A DNA stretch of 64,000 bases from assembly GCA_937937585.1 (NCBI GenBank), contig CALDCB010000005.1:24204-88203 (forward strand), given 5' to 3'. The notes under the pieces are model-generated. The model ran no database searches. It saw nothing but the letters and a program-made list of their open reading frames with translations, and was not told where the DNA came from. Made by a program: the position numbers and the translations under genes. Positions 1 through 7,838 of this stretch are shown in pieces; within the stretch, counting starts at the first letter, position 1, and each line of letters opens with the position of its first letter. The DNA comes from an uncultured Coriobacteriaceae bacterium. Lineage in GTDB: Bacteria > Actinomycetota > Coriobacteriia > Coriobacteriales > Eggerthellaceae.

Positions 1-3000
1 TTTGCCGGGCGCTTCAGCTTTCGGCGCAGGATAAGAGACCGATTGGGGTTTGCTGGATGCGTCCTCATGTGCTGCAATCAACGTGTTCTCGTCTTTGACT
101 CGTTCGAAAACCACTGCGGTTTTCCCTTCGAGTTTGGCGGAATCGACAGAGATGGCAACCTCGACCTCCCCGTTCGGCGCGTCGGGAATGAAATCCATCG
201 AGTTGCTGCCGATCTCTTCTCGATCGGCGCTTTTGCCGTCCTCTGCGACGATATGGGCCGAGCCCGTTACAGAGTATTTCTTTCCGGGCGTGAGGTTTTC
301 AAAGCGAATGACGTCGACGATGGTCGAGTTTTTGGCGATGCTGCCCTCGTGCGACGCGGTCTTTCCATCGCGCGCCAAAGTCATAATCGAGGGGACCGTC
401 AGAGTCTGCTCCTTTGCGTTGATGTCTGCATGCGCGGCGACGAGCGTTTCGCCGTCGTAGCACTCCTCGAACATGACGATGGTTTCGCCTTTCAGTTTTG
501 AAGGATCTATCTCGATCTTCACGTCTGCGGTTCCGGAGGTGGTGTCGGCCGTGAAGCTTGCTTGGGCGCAGATTTCTGTTCCTTCTTCCGTTTTAAGGGC
601 GCCTGCATCGGTGATCGTGCCGTCTTCGGAAATGCTGGCAAGATGCGGGGTCGCCTGCAGGGTGTAGGTTTTCCCTTCGATTAGATTTCGGTACTTCACG
701 GTGTCGATGATGGTCGCTTTGCCAAGAACCGAGGGGACCTCGTTGCTGTCCGACTCGTTGCAGCGCGCCGTCGTTGCGATCGTGGGGAACGAGATGGATT
801 GATCGTCGTCGGAGATGTTTGCATGTTCGGTTAGCACGATGCCATTGTCAGTCAGTTTTTCGTAGGCGACGACGGTTTCACCTGCAAGATCCGGCGCTTC
901 GAAGCTAAAGGCGACGGACGCTGTCCCATGGCTTGATTCCGGTACGAATAGTTGAGACGAGCGGATTTCGAAACCGTTCTTATCGACAGCGATGCCGGAA
1001 TCGATGCCGTCTTTGCTTCTCACGTGCAGCTCTCCTTCGATAGAGTATGGCTTACCGGGCGCCAGGCCCTCAAAGGAGACCTCGTCAACGAGAACGATTT
1101 TGCCCTCGGCCGAAGGTGTGGCGCCTGCATTCTTGTTGCAAAGATTGGTTTTGATCGAGGGGAACCAAACGGTTTGCTTTTCGTCGGTGATGTCTGAATG
1201 CTCTGCCGCTACGTTGCCGTCGACCTCAAGCGTCTCGAAGGCGACCACAGCGGAGGCGTCGATGGCGGAGGCGTCGAAGGTGAATTCGACATTGGCGGCG
1301 CCTTCGGGAGCGGAGGCCTCGAAGGTCGTTTCGGCGGTCACTTCGCTGCCATCGGCATCGCGGATGGCTCCGGCGTCGGTTTTGTTTCCGTCGGAGTCTT
1401 CTTGCATTGCGTGTAACGTTCCTTTGATCGTGTAGGTCTTTCCAGGAGTGAGCCCGTTGTAAGCGACTTCGTCGATGAGAGTGACACCCGCGCCTTGCGC
1501 GCTGGCGTGTCCCCCATTAAGCGTTGCGAGTTCGGTTCTGATGGAAGGTCCGGGATTGTCGTCGACGGTTCCTAGGTCGAGGTTCGTCTTATCGCGCGAG
1601 ACTGTGATAGTGAAAGAGACGAGAGCTTTGTCGGCATTCGCCTTGCAAGGGATCTCTTCGACGACGTATGTGTCATAGGGGAGCGCGCCAAGCGAGTCGT
1701 CGGGTTCTGTAGTGATGTCCGTACGACCCGAGAACCAGATGCCTGTGCGAGAGTCCGGCTTGACGTCGACGATGCCGGTGTTGTCGCTCGAGTCGGCCTT
1801 GGGGCCGATCTCGGTGTCGGCGATCCGGTCGTTCGCGTTCGTCTCGTGCGTGTGGGGATTCCAGTTGGCGGAGGTGTCGACCATGCCGTTCTCGTCGGAG
1901 ACGACGACATGCGATTCGCCGGTGGTCTTGCTGGTGATCAGGAACGGAACGTCGGCAAGTCGTTCCATCGTACGGCCGTCGACCTTGCTGAACGAGAAGT
2001 CGCCCCTCTTCACCTGATCGTCAACGGAGTTGGCGGTGCTGGTGAGGTCGTAGACAGCTTCTTCGCGAATCTGGACTGTTTTGCTCCACGAACGCGAGTT
2101 CGCGTCCAGCAAGTACCCGTCAGGGGCTTTCGTTTCCGTGACGATGTAGGTGCCGAAGGGGAGGGCGTTCTCGGTCGTGCGTGCGCAACCGTTCTCGTCG
2201 GTTTCGATGGCTGCAACCACGCTGCCAGGCAAGAATTCGATGCCGTCAACTACGACGGATGCTGCGGAGTCGTTCACGATGCTGAAGACCGCCCCTGCGA
2301 GCGTTGCGGATCCCGAGGGAAGATGCCCGCCGTTCTCGCGGTCGATCTTGCCGACGGCGATTCCGCCGCGTTGAACCTGCTCGGATATGGAAGGAGCGCT
2401 GAACGCGAAGACGCTTTCTTCGGTGCCGCCTCCCGTCACATTGGCAAGGTGGTCGGAGGAGTCGCTGATCAAATAGCCTTGAGGGGCCATGACCTCGCGA
2501 ATGATCAGCGTTCCTAGGGGCAGCGCAAGCTGCCCGTCGGTTGTGGTGAACGGGGAGTCGCCGGAGACGAAATAGGGTTCGGTTGAGATTATGCTGCCGT
2601 CAGGGCCGTGCACGGGAAACGTGCTGTCCGGGGAGGTGGGGTTGATTCGGCCGCTCTCGTCGGTTTGCATGATCCAGACGCGCTTCGCGACGCCGGAGTT
2701 CGCTGCGGCTTCTGCTTCGGTGCGCGAAGAGTACTGGCCACCGTAGAACGAGAACTCGAACTGCGCTTTCGCGAGCGATGCGTCTCCTTGTGCTTCGTTG
2801 CGGTCGGTGTCGCCGTCTGCTTTCGAAACAAGAAGGGAGACTGGGTTGCTTTGCGGGGCTTCCTTCACTTCTTTCGTCGTGATCTCCCCGCTGTTCACGG
2901 TTGCCTCGTAGATGGTTTCGTCGAGTGCGAATCCAGGCGAAGGGGAGATCTCTTTGATGCAGTATGTTCCGCGTTTGATATCGTCGACCTGCGCTTTGCC

Positions 3001-3828
3001 AGCAGCGTCCGTGGTCATCGTCGTCACGGCGTCAACGCTGTCTTGAGCTTGGGAACGCGAGGGATAGACGCCGTAGACGGCTCCTTCGAGCGAGTAATTT
3101 TCGTTTCCATCCGTCATGTCGGTATTAGCTGAGCTTTTTGCTAGCGCAAGAGAGCCCGTCGAGGCCACGCCGCGGTAAACGGTGAATTTTGACCAATGCC
3201 CTTTGCCGTGCCCGCTGGTCATGTTCCATATACCCGGCAGCGTTGACCCTGGGTTCGCATCGAGGCCCTGGAGCATGGTTCCTCGGTTGCCGTAAATGTC
3301 CGCGAATGAGTTTGTGAAGGCGTGGTAGACCATGACGATGCCGTCGACGCGTTCGCCGATGACGCCCATATGTGTGGGTTCGCTGACGCCTGCGCTGTAG
3401 AAGAAAATGATGTCTCCCGGCTCCATGCGTTCGTCTCGAAGGTCGCCTCCCGCGCCTTGCATCACGAAGCTGCCTTGTGCGGCGAGCTCGTTTTCGAAGG
3501 TGGTGGTGTAATGGGTGTAGTTCGTGTTCCCGCAGGTGCTGAACGCCCAGCTTGCGTAGCCTGAGCAATCCCAGCCGGATTCGTCGGAGCCTCCGAACAG
3601 GTAGGGGACGCCGAGCCCCCTTTCAAGAAAAGGCTTCAACTCGTCCCATGTCGTGTTGCTGGCGGGTGCCGGCTCGTTTCCTGCAAGCGCCATCCTTGGC
3701 AGCGCCAGAGAGGGAGCGGCCAGCATGAGCATCAATAGAATCGCGAGGATGCAACGGAGGGTTCGGAATGGGATTGATTGCCGAAGCGTGTTTTCCGCCG
3801 AACTCCCGATTCGGTTACTTGAAATCAT
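1..3828 (-). CDS. Secreted NlpC/P60 surface protein with Cna-B and VaFE ester-bond repeats (C-terminus outside window)
   Basis: Open for 1276 codons from an ATG at 3828 (upstream AAAGGGG) to the window edge, so the C-terminus and any sortase signal are not seen. Residues about 20-46 form a basic-hydrophobic signal peptide. Residues 60-210 are an NlpC/P60 peptidase domain: Cys88 in WDCSGYASW and His153 in THMGVIGE fit the catalytic Cys and His. Then come four SpaA/Cna-B-like beta domains (about 240-310, 335-460, 480-595, 605-735), with segments such as ETKAPDGYLLD. Four VaFE repeats follow (about 757-1264), each with a VxFExx...H.D motif and ending in a D/K-x-x-Q segment (Gln885, Gln1010, Gln1141, Gln1262). 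In known members Thr-Gln ester bonds and Lys-Asn isopeptide bonds make the stalk rigid and protease resistant. Inference: a wall-linked or secreted stalk displaying a peptidoglycan hydrolase at its N-terminus. Confidence 0.88.
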   Translation of the reverse strand, partial: MISSNRIGSSAENTLRQSIPFRTLRCILAILLMLMLAAPSLALPRMALAGNEPAPASNTTWDELKPFLERGLGVPYLFGGSDESGWDCSGYASWAFSTCGNTNYTHYTTTFENELAAQGSFVMQGAGGDLRDERMEPGDIIFFYSAGVSEPTHMGVIGERVDGIVMVYHAFTNSFADIYGNRGTMLQGLDANPGSTLPGIWNMTSGHGKGHWSKFTVYRGVASTGSLALAKSSANTDMTDGNENYSLEGAVYGVYPSRSQAQDSVDAVTTMTTDAAGKAQVDDIKRGTYCIKEISPSPGFALDETIYEATVNSGEITTKEVKEAPQSNPVSLLVSKADGDTDRNEAQGDASLAKAQFEFSFYGGQYSSRTEAEAAANSGVAKRVWIMQTDESGRINPTSPDSTFPVHGPDGSIISTEPYFVSGDSPFTTTDGQLALPLGTLIIREVMAPQGYLISDSSDHLANVTGGGTEESVFAFSAPSISEQVQRGGIAVGKIDRENGGHLPSGSATLAGAVFSIVNDSAASVVVDGIEFLPGSVVAAIETDENGCARTTENALPFGTYIVTETKAPDGYLLDANSRSWSKTVQIREEAVYDLTSTANSVDDQVKRGDFSFSKVDGRTMERLADVPFLITSKTTGESHVVVSDENGMVDTSANWNPHTHETNANDRIADTEIGPKADSSDNTGIVDVKPDSRTGIWFSGRTDITTEPDDSLGALPYDTYVVEEIPCKANADKALVSFTITVSRDKTNLDLGTVDDNPGPSIRTELATLNGGHASAQGAGVTLIDEVAYNGLTPGKTYTIKGTLHAMQEDSDGNKTDAGAIRDADGSEVTAETTFEASAPEGAANVEFTFDASAIDASAVVAFETLEVDGNVAAEHSDITDEKQTVWFPSIKTNLCNKNAGATPSAEGKIVLVDEVSFEGLAPGKPYSIEGELHVRSKDGIDSGIAVDKNGFEIRSSQLFVPESSHGTASVAFSFEAPDLAGETVVAYEKLTDNGIVLTEHANISDDDQSISFPTIATTARCNESDSNEVPSVLGKATIIDTVKYRNLIEGKTYTLQATPHLASISEDGTITDAGALKTEEGTEICAQASFTADTTSGTADVKIEIDPSKLKGETIVMFEECYDGETLVAAHADINAKEQTLTVPSIMTLARDGKTASHEGSIAKNSTIVDVIRFENLTPGKKYSVTGSAHIVAEDGKSADREEIGSNSMDFIPDAPNGEVEVAISVDSAKLEGKTAVVFERVKDENTLIAAHEDASSKPQSVSYPAPKAEAPGK

Positions 3829-4218
3829 GTATGCCCCTTTCTTAGGTCGGATGTTTCGAGGGGCAGTGCTTGCGGGGTTCGTTTAGCGTTCGATAGGTGC
3901 GAAACGCCGCCATCTCGTAACTGGTGGGAGGCGTACGCTACACGTTCGTTCTGTCAGCCGTTCAACCGCTGTCGAACGTCTACATGACGGTTTTAGGCAT
4001 TTTCCCTGACAGGGATTTCCTGTTTTCAATCGAAGATTAAGCGTTGGTTACCAACTATTTCGCATCTTGTGTTTGCCGCCGCAGGGCGCTTTTCGTTGCC
4101 GTACAATGAGGTGCGTTTTTTCGAGAGGCAAGCGATTGGCCGAGGGCTCGCTTGATTTGTGATCCTCGTTCAATGAAAAGCCTGCCGAGCATAAATCGAT
4201 TCTTCGAAGGGGATGCTC
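3829..4218. other. Divergent intergenic region between surface protein gene and glmS
   Basis: 390 bases without a credible ORF. It must hold both divergent promoters. I see two short dyads, TCCCTGACAGGGA (4003-4015) and TTGGTTACCAA (4044-4054), and a TACAAT (4102-4107) that could be the glmS -10 but has no good -35 at 16-18 bp. If that -10 is used, the glmS leader would be about 105 nt. I see no glmS-ribozyme core or other recognisable riboswitch. Confidence 0.5.
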
Positions 4219-6042
4219 ATGTGCGGCATTGTCGGCTACACCGGGGTTAAGGATGCAAGCCCCATTCTCATTGATGGACTGAAGCGCCTTGAATATCGAG
4301 GTTACGATTCCGCTGGTATCGCGGTGGAGGAGGCGGGCGGCCTGCAGGTTGTCAGGCGCCGTGGTCGCGTGGAGGCCCTTGAACACACCGTCTCTCATTT
4401 CGATCTTAAGGGGACGTGCGGCATCGGGCATACGCGTTGGGCTACGCATGGCCGCCCTTCCGAGGCCAATGCGCACCCTCATGTTTCCTGCGACGGGCAC
4501 ATCGCCATCGTTCACAATGGCATCATCGAGAATTTCGCCGACTTGCGCGACCGTCTTGAAAACGAAGGGCACTCGTTCGCGTCGAGTACCGACACCGAAA
4601 CCGTCGTTCACTTGATTGAAGACTGCTACGAAGGCGATCTTCTTGATGCGGTCCGCGAGGCAACCACGCAGATCGTAGGTTCGTACGGCCTTGCTGTCGT
4701 TGATGATCGCGAGCCGGGCGTCATCGTCGCCACGCGAAAGGATTCCCCGCTTATCGTTGGGGTGGCAGAAGGCGGCTGCTATCTGGCTTCTGATGCTATC
4801 GCGGTTATCGGTGCGACGCGTGACGTCGTCGTTCTCGACGACGGGCAGTTCGCGAAGTTGACTGCGAACGGGGCCGACTTCTTCGACTCGCATGGGGAAC
4901 CGATTGATGTGAAGCCCACGCACGTCACATGGGATATCGATGTCGCCGAAAAGGGCGGTTACCCCGATTTCATGCTGAAGGAGATTCATGAACAGCCGCG
5001 CGTTATCCGCGACACGCTTGCTGGGCGTCTGGTCAACGGAGCGCTTGAGATCGATGAGCTGGACATGAGCCCCGAAGAGCTTAATCTCATCGATCGCGTT
5101 TACGTTATCGCGTGCGGGACGAGCTATCATGCCGGCTTGGTGGCTAAAGAGCTTATCGAGGGGTGGGCCCGCATCCCGACCGAGGTCGAGGTGGCAAGCG
5201 AGTTCCGCTATCGCAACCCGATCATCACGCCGACCACCCTGGTTGTTGCTGTCTCCCAATCGGGCGAGACCGCCGACACTTTGGCTGCGATTCGCGACGC
5301 GAAGGTGAAGGGCGCCCGCGTGTTCGGCATCACCAATGTGCTGGGAAGCCCGGTTGCCCGCGAGTCGGACGGTGTTATTTACACGAAGGCCAACAAAGAG
5401 ATCGCCGTTGCTTCAACGAAGTCGTTCCTTGGCCAGGTTGTCAGCTTGACGCTTTTGGCAATGCTCCTTGCCCAGGCGAAGGGCAAGCTCAAGATGAATC
5501 AAATTCGCCTGCTGTTCCGCGAGCTTGCCGATACTGCCGAGCAAGTCGAGCAGATCCTTTCGTGCACGGACGCCGTTGATCAAGCGGCGGCTGCCTGCAA
5601 GGATGCTTCAAGCGCCCTGTTCATTGGACGCGGCATGGGTGCTGCGGTTGCCCGCGAAGGCGCGCTGAAGCTGAAGGAGATCAGCTACCTGCATGCCGAG
5701 GCCTATCCTGCCGGCGAGATGAAGCACGGACCCATTGCTCTTATCGACGATGGTTTTCCCGTTATTGCCATTGCCACGAAGAGCCCCGTTTACGATAAAG
5801 TTGTTTCTAACTTGCAGGAAAGCCGTGCCCGCGGTGCGAAGATCGTCGTCATTGCAACCGAGGGTGACGAGGACATCAAGAACCACGCCGATTATGTGAT
5901 CTATATCCCCAAGGTTCGCGATGCTCTGTCCGCCATTACGGCGAGCGTGCCGCTGCAGTTGCTGGCGCGGTCGATTGCCGTGCTGCGTGGATGCGATGTC
6001 GACCAGCCGCGTAATTTGGCAAAAGCGGTTACAGTGGAGTGA
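4219..6042 (+). CDS. glmS: Glutamine--fructose-6-phosphate aminotransferase (isomerizing)
   Basis: Makes glucosamine-6-phosphate from fructose-6-phosphate and glutamine, the first step towards UDP-GlcNAc and peptidoglycan. The 607-residue product has an N-terminal class II glutaminase domain (MCGIVGYTG, then HTRWATHG and NGIIEN) and two SIS sugar-isomerase domains (CGTSYHAG, SQSGETADT, ending in LAKAVTVE). An in-frame ATG lies two codons upstream at 4213, but the ATG at 4219 is chosen because Cys must follow the initiator Met to act as N-terminal nucleophile and because the GAAGGGG at 4206-4212 is then well spaced. First gene of a run with acpS and nnrD, which follow almost without a gap. Confidence 0.97.
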   Translation: MCGIVGYTGVKDASPILIDGLKRLEYRGYDSAGIAVEEAGGLQVVRRRGRVEALEHTVSHFDLKGTCGIGHTRWATHGRPSEANAHPHVSCDGHIAIVHNGIIENFADLRDRLENEGHSFASSTDTETVVHLIEDCYEGDLLDAVREATTQIVGSYGLAVVDDREPGVIVATRKDSPLIVGVAEGGCYLASDAIAVIGATRDVVVLDDGQFAKLTANGADFFDSHGEPIDVKPTHVTWDIDVAEKGGYPDFMLKEIHEQPRVIRDTLAGRLVNGALEIDELDMSPEELNLIDRVYVIACGTSYHAGLVAKELIEGWARIPTEVEVASEFRYRNPIITPTTLVVAVSQSGETADTLAAIRDAKVKGARVFGITNVLGSPVARESDGVIYTKANKEIAVASTKSFLGQVVSLTLLAMLLAQAKGKLKMNQIRLLFRELADTAEQVEQILSCTDAVDQAAAACKDASSALFIGRGMGAAVAREGALKLKEISYLHAEAYPAGEMKHGPIALIDDGFPVIAIATKSPVYDKVVSNLQESRARGAKIVVIATEGDEDIKNHADYVIYIPKVRDALSAITASVPLQLLARSIAVLRGCDVDQPRNLAKAVTVE

Positions 6043-6044
6043 TC

Positions 6045-6809
6045 ATGACCCAAGAGGAAGAGTGGGATTACGAGATCGAAGACCATCTTGAGGACGAAGC
6101 GGCTTCAAATGAGCTAGCGGACGAGTTCGCCAACATGGCGTTGGGCGAGGTGACGCTTGGTTTCGCGCGTGATCGTCTGTTCGCGTCCGACGGTTTGGTC
6201 GAACAAGACGAGGGCTCGCAGTGTGGCGCTTTGCCGTCGGCGGGCGCGGCCGAGGGCGACTCGGCCGAAAGCGTTGAGGCACGGGAGGCGCTTTCTTCAG
6301 GGATTGATGAACTTGAGCAAGACGAGCGTGTGTTCGATGCGGAGAACGTCGGCCTTGGCGTCGATATCGTCGAAATCGAGCGAATGCGCAAGATCCTTGA
6401 TCGCTCTCCCTCGTTCTCGCGATTGGTGTTTTCCGCTGACGAGCAGGAATATTGCGAGAAGTCCGCTTCGCCTGAAACCCACTATGCCTTGAGGTTCGCT
6501 GCGAAGGAGGCGGTGGTCAAGGCGCTAGGCACCGGTTTTTCCGAGGGCATTGGCGTGCTTGACATCGAGGTTCGTCGCAATGCGAAGGGTCGACCTTTCG
6601 TCGTGCTGCGTGGTGCCGCGAAGGATATCGCGAAAAAGCGCGGTGTGCGCGACATCCCTCTGTCTCTTTCGTACACGCATACCGAGGCTGTTGCTTGCGC
6701 GATGGCCATTACCGAAAGCTCGAAAAAGGCAAGCGAAGAGCGCATCGGCCCTATGGAGGAGCTGACGCGCAAGTTCAAGGAAACTCGCAGCATGCTGGAC
6801 GATCTTTAG
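6045..6809 (+). CDS. acpS: Holo-[acyl-carrier-protein] synthase with acidic N-terminal extension
   Basis: Transfers 4'-phosphopantetheine from CoA to the acyl carrier protein. The AcpS domain is about residues 103-225, with GVDIVEIERM (Mg-binding Asp) and FAAKEAVVKALGTG (second metal-binding Glu), and ends with YTHTEAVACAMAI. AcpS is normally about 120-130 residues; this product is 254, because roughly 100 acidic, low-complexity residues precede the enzyme and about 25 follow it. Start: an ATG at 6045 with GTGGAG just upstream inside the glmS end; a GTG at 6039 overlapping the glmS stop is the alternative. The extension shares the frame without stops, so it looks translated rather than a mis-called start. 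The next gene is nnrD, a common neighbour of acpS. Confidence 0.9.
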   Translation: MTQEEEWDYEIEDHLEDEAASNELADEFANMALGEVTLGFARDRLFASDGLVEQDEGSQCGALPSAGAAEGDSAESVEAREALSSGIDELEQDERVFDAENVGLGVDIVEIERMRKILDRSPSFSRLVFSADEQEYCEKSASPETHYALRFAAKEAVVKALGTGFSEGIGVLDIEVRRNAKGRPFVVLRGAAKDIAKKRGVRDIPLSLSYTHTEAVACAMAITESSKKASEERIGPMEELTRKFKETRSMLDDL

Positions 6810-6816
6810 GACTTCC

Positions 6817-7791
6817 ATGGGAATCATCGCAAACAAAGTGAAAGCCGCTAAAAAGGACGCCGAGCGTGGCGCTGACGATCGAGTGGCGGTTGCCAGGTCA
6901 AGCAGTTGGAACATCGATGGCGCACCGATCTTCGCCGCGTCGAACGACGAGCTGGTTTCCTTCCTGCCGTTTCCTCGAGCGGACGCCAACAAATACACGC
7001 GCGGGAAGCTGACGCTTGTTGCGGGCAGCAACCGCTATCCTGGCGCAGCATGCCTGTCTGCCGCCGCCGCTGAGCGTATGGGCGCGGGCTACGTCGAGGT
7101 CGTCGTGCCCGCTTCGTTGAAACTTCTTCTCGTCTCGGCAAGCCCTTCGCTGGTGATTTCCTCCCGAAAGGGGTGGGATGCCTGCGATCTTTCGGTTATG
7201 GCGCCTAGTCATCCGCAGGCGCTGTGCATCGGCCCCGGGTTCGATTCGGCGGAAGAGGAGTCCGAGGCACTCGTTTTCGCGGCGCTGAAGAACGCCGCTT
7301 GCCCGGTTCTTGTCGATGGCGGCGCGCTTGACACCTTGGCCACCAAGAAGGGGCGTCGTTTGCTGCGCCGCAGGTTCGAGCGCGGATTGGAAACCGTTGT
7401 CACGCCCCACCTTGGAGAGGCGGCCCGCCTTGCCAAGCCGTTTTCGCTTGATGTCAGGAACCCTGCAAGGCTGGCGTCGATGTTGTCGCTCGCATACGGT
7501 TTCACCGTTGTGCTTAAAGGGCCCGATACGTTTGTCTCGGACGGCGAGCGCACGTTTGCGGTAACCGAAGGAACCCCCGATTTGGCGAAAGCCGGCACGG
7601 GCGATGTTTTAGCGGGTATGATCTCGTCATTGGCCGCCCAGGGCGTGCCGCCGCTTCAAGCTGGCGTTCTTGGGTCAACCTTGCATGCTAAAGCGGGTCG
7701 CGCTGCGGGTAGGCGCTTCACGTCGTTCGGCGTGCGCGCTGAAGACGTGGCCGATTGCATACCTCAGGCGATCATCGAACTGATCGGTTAA
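6817..7791 (+). CDS. nnrD: ADP-dependent NAD(P)H-hydrate dehydratase
   Basis: Repairs hydrated NADH/NADPH using ADP. The 324-residue protein carries the YjeF C-terminal (ribokinase-like) domain: GKLTLVAGSNRYPGAA near residue 65, VVLKGPDTFVSDG, and the signature GTGDVLAGMISSLAAQG near residue 265. In many bacteria this domain is fused behind the NnrE epimerase domain; here the roughly 55 N-terminal residues are too short to be NnrE, so the epimerase must be elsewhere or absent. Start ATG at 6817 with TTAGGACTT overlapping the acpS stop, consistent with translational coupling in the glmS-acpS-nnrD run. Confidence 0.92.
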   Translation: MGIIANKVKAAKKDAERGADDRVAVARSSSWNIDGAPIFAASNDELVSFLPFPRADANKYTRGKLTLVAGSNRYPGAACLSAAAAERMGAGYVEVVVPASLKLLLVSASPSLVISSRKGWDACDLSVMAPSHPQALCIGPGFDSAEEESEALVFAALKNAACPVLVDGGALDTLATKKGRRLLRRRFERGLETVVTPHLGEAARLAKPFSLDVRNPARLASMLSLAYGFTVVLKGPDTFVSDGERTFAVTEGTPDLAKAGTGDVLAGMISSLAAQGVPPLQAGVLGSTLHAKAGRAAGRRFTSFGVRAEDVADCIPQAIIELIG

Positions 7792-7838
7792 CCGTTTGGT
7801 TCGATCTCGGTCGCTTTCGATTTTCGAAGGAGCGAAAG

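Noticed and set aside
3829..4218. glmS ribozyme or other riboswitch before glmS
   Set aside because: The conserved ribozyme core is not found and there is no terminator or anti-terminator pair.
4048..5259. 403-codon minus-strand frame over glmS
   Set aside because: Antisense shadow of glmS.
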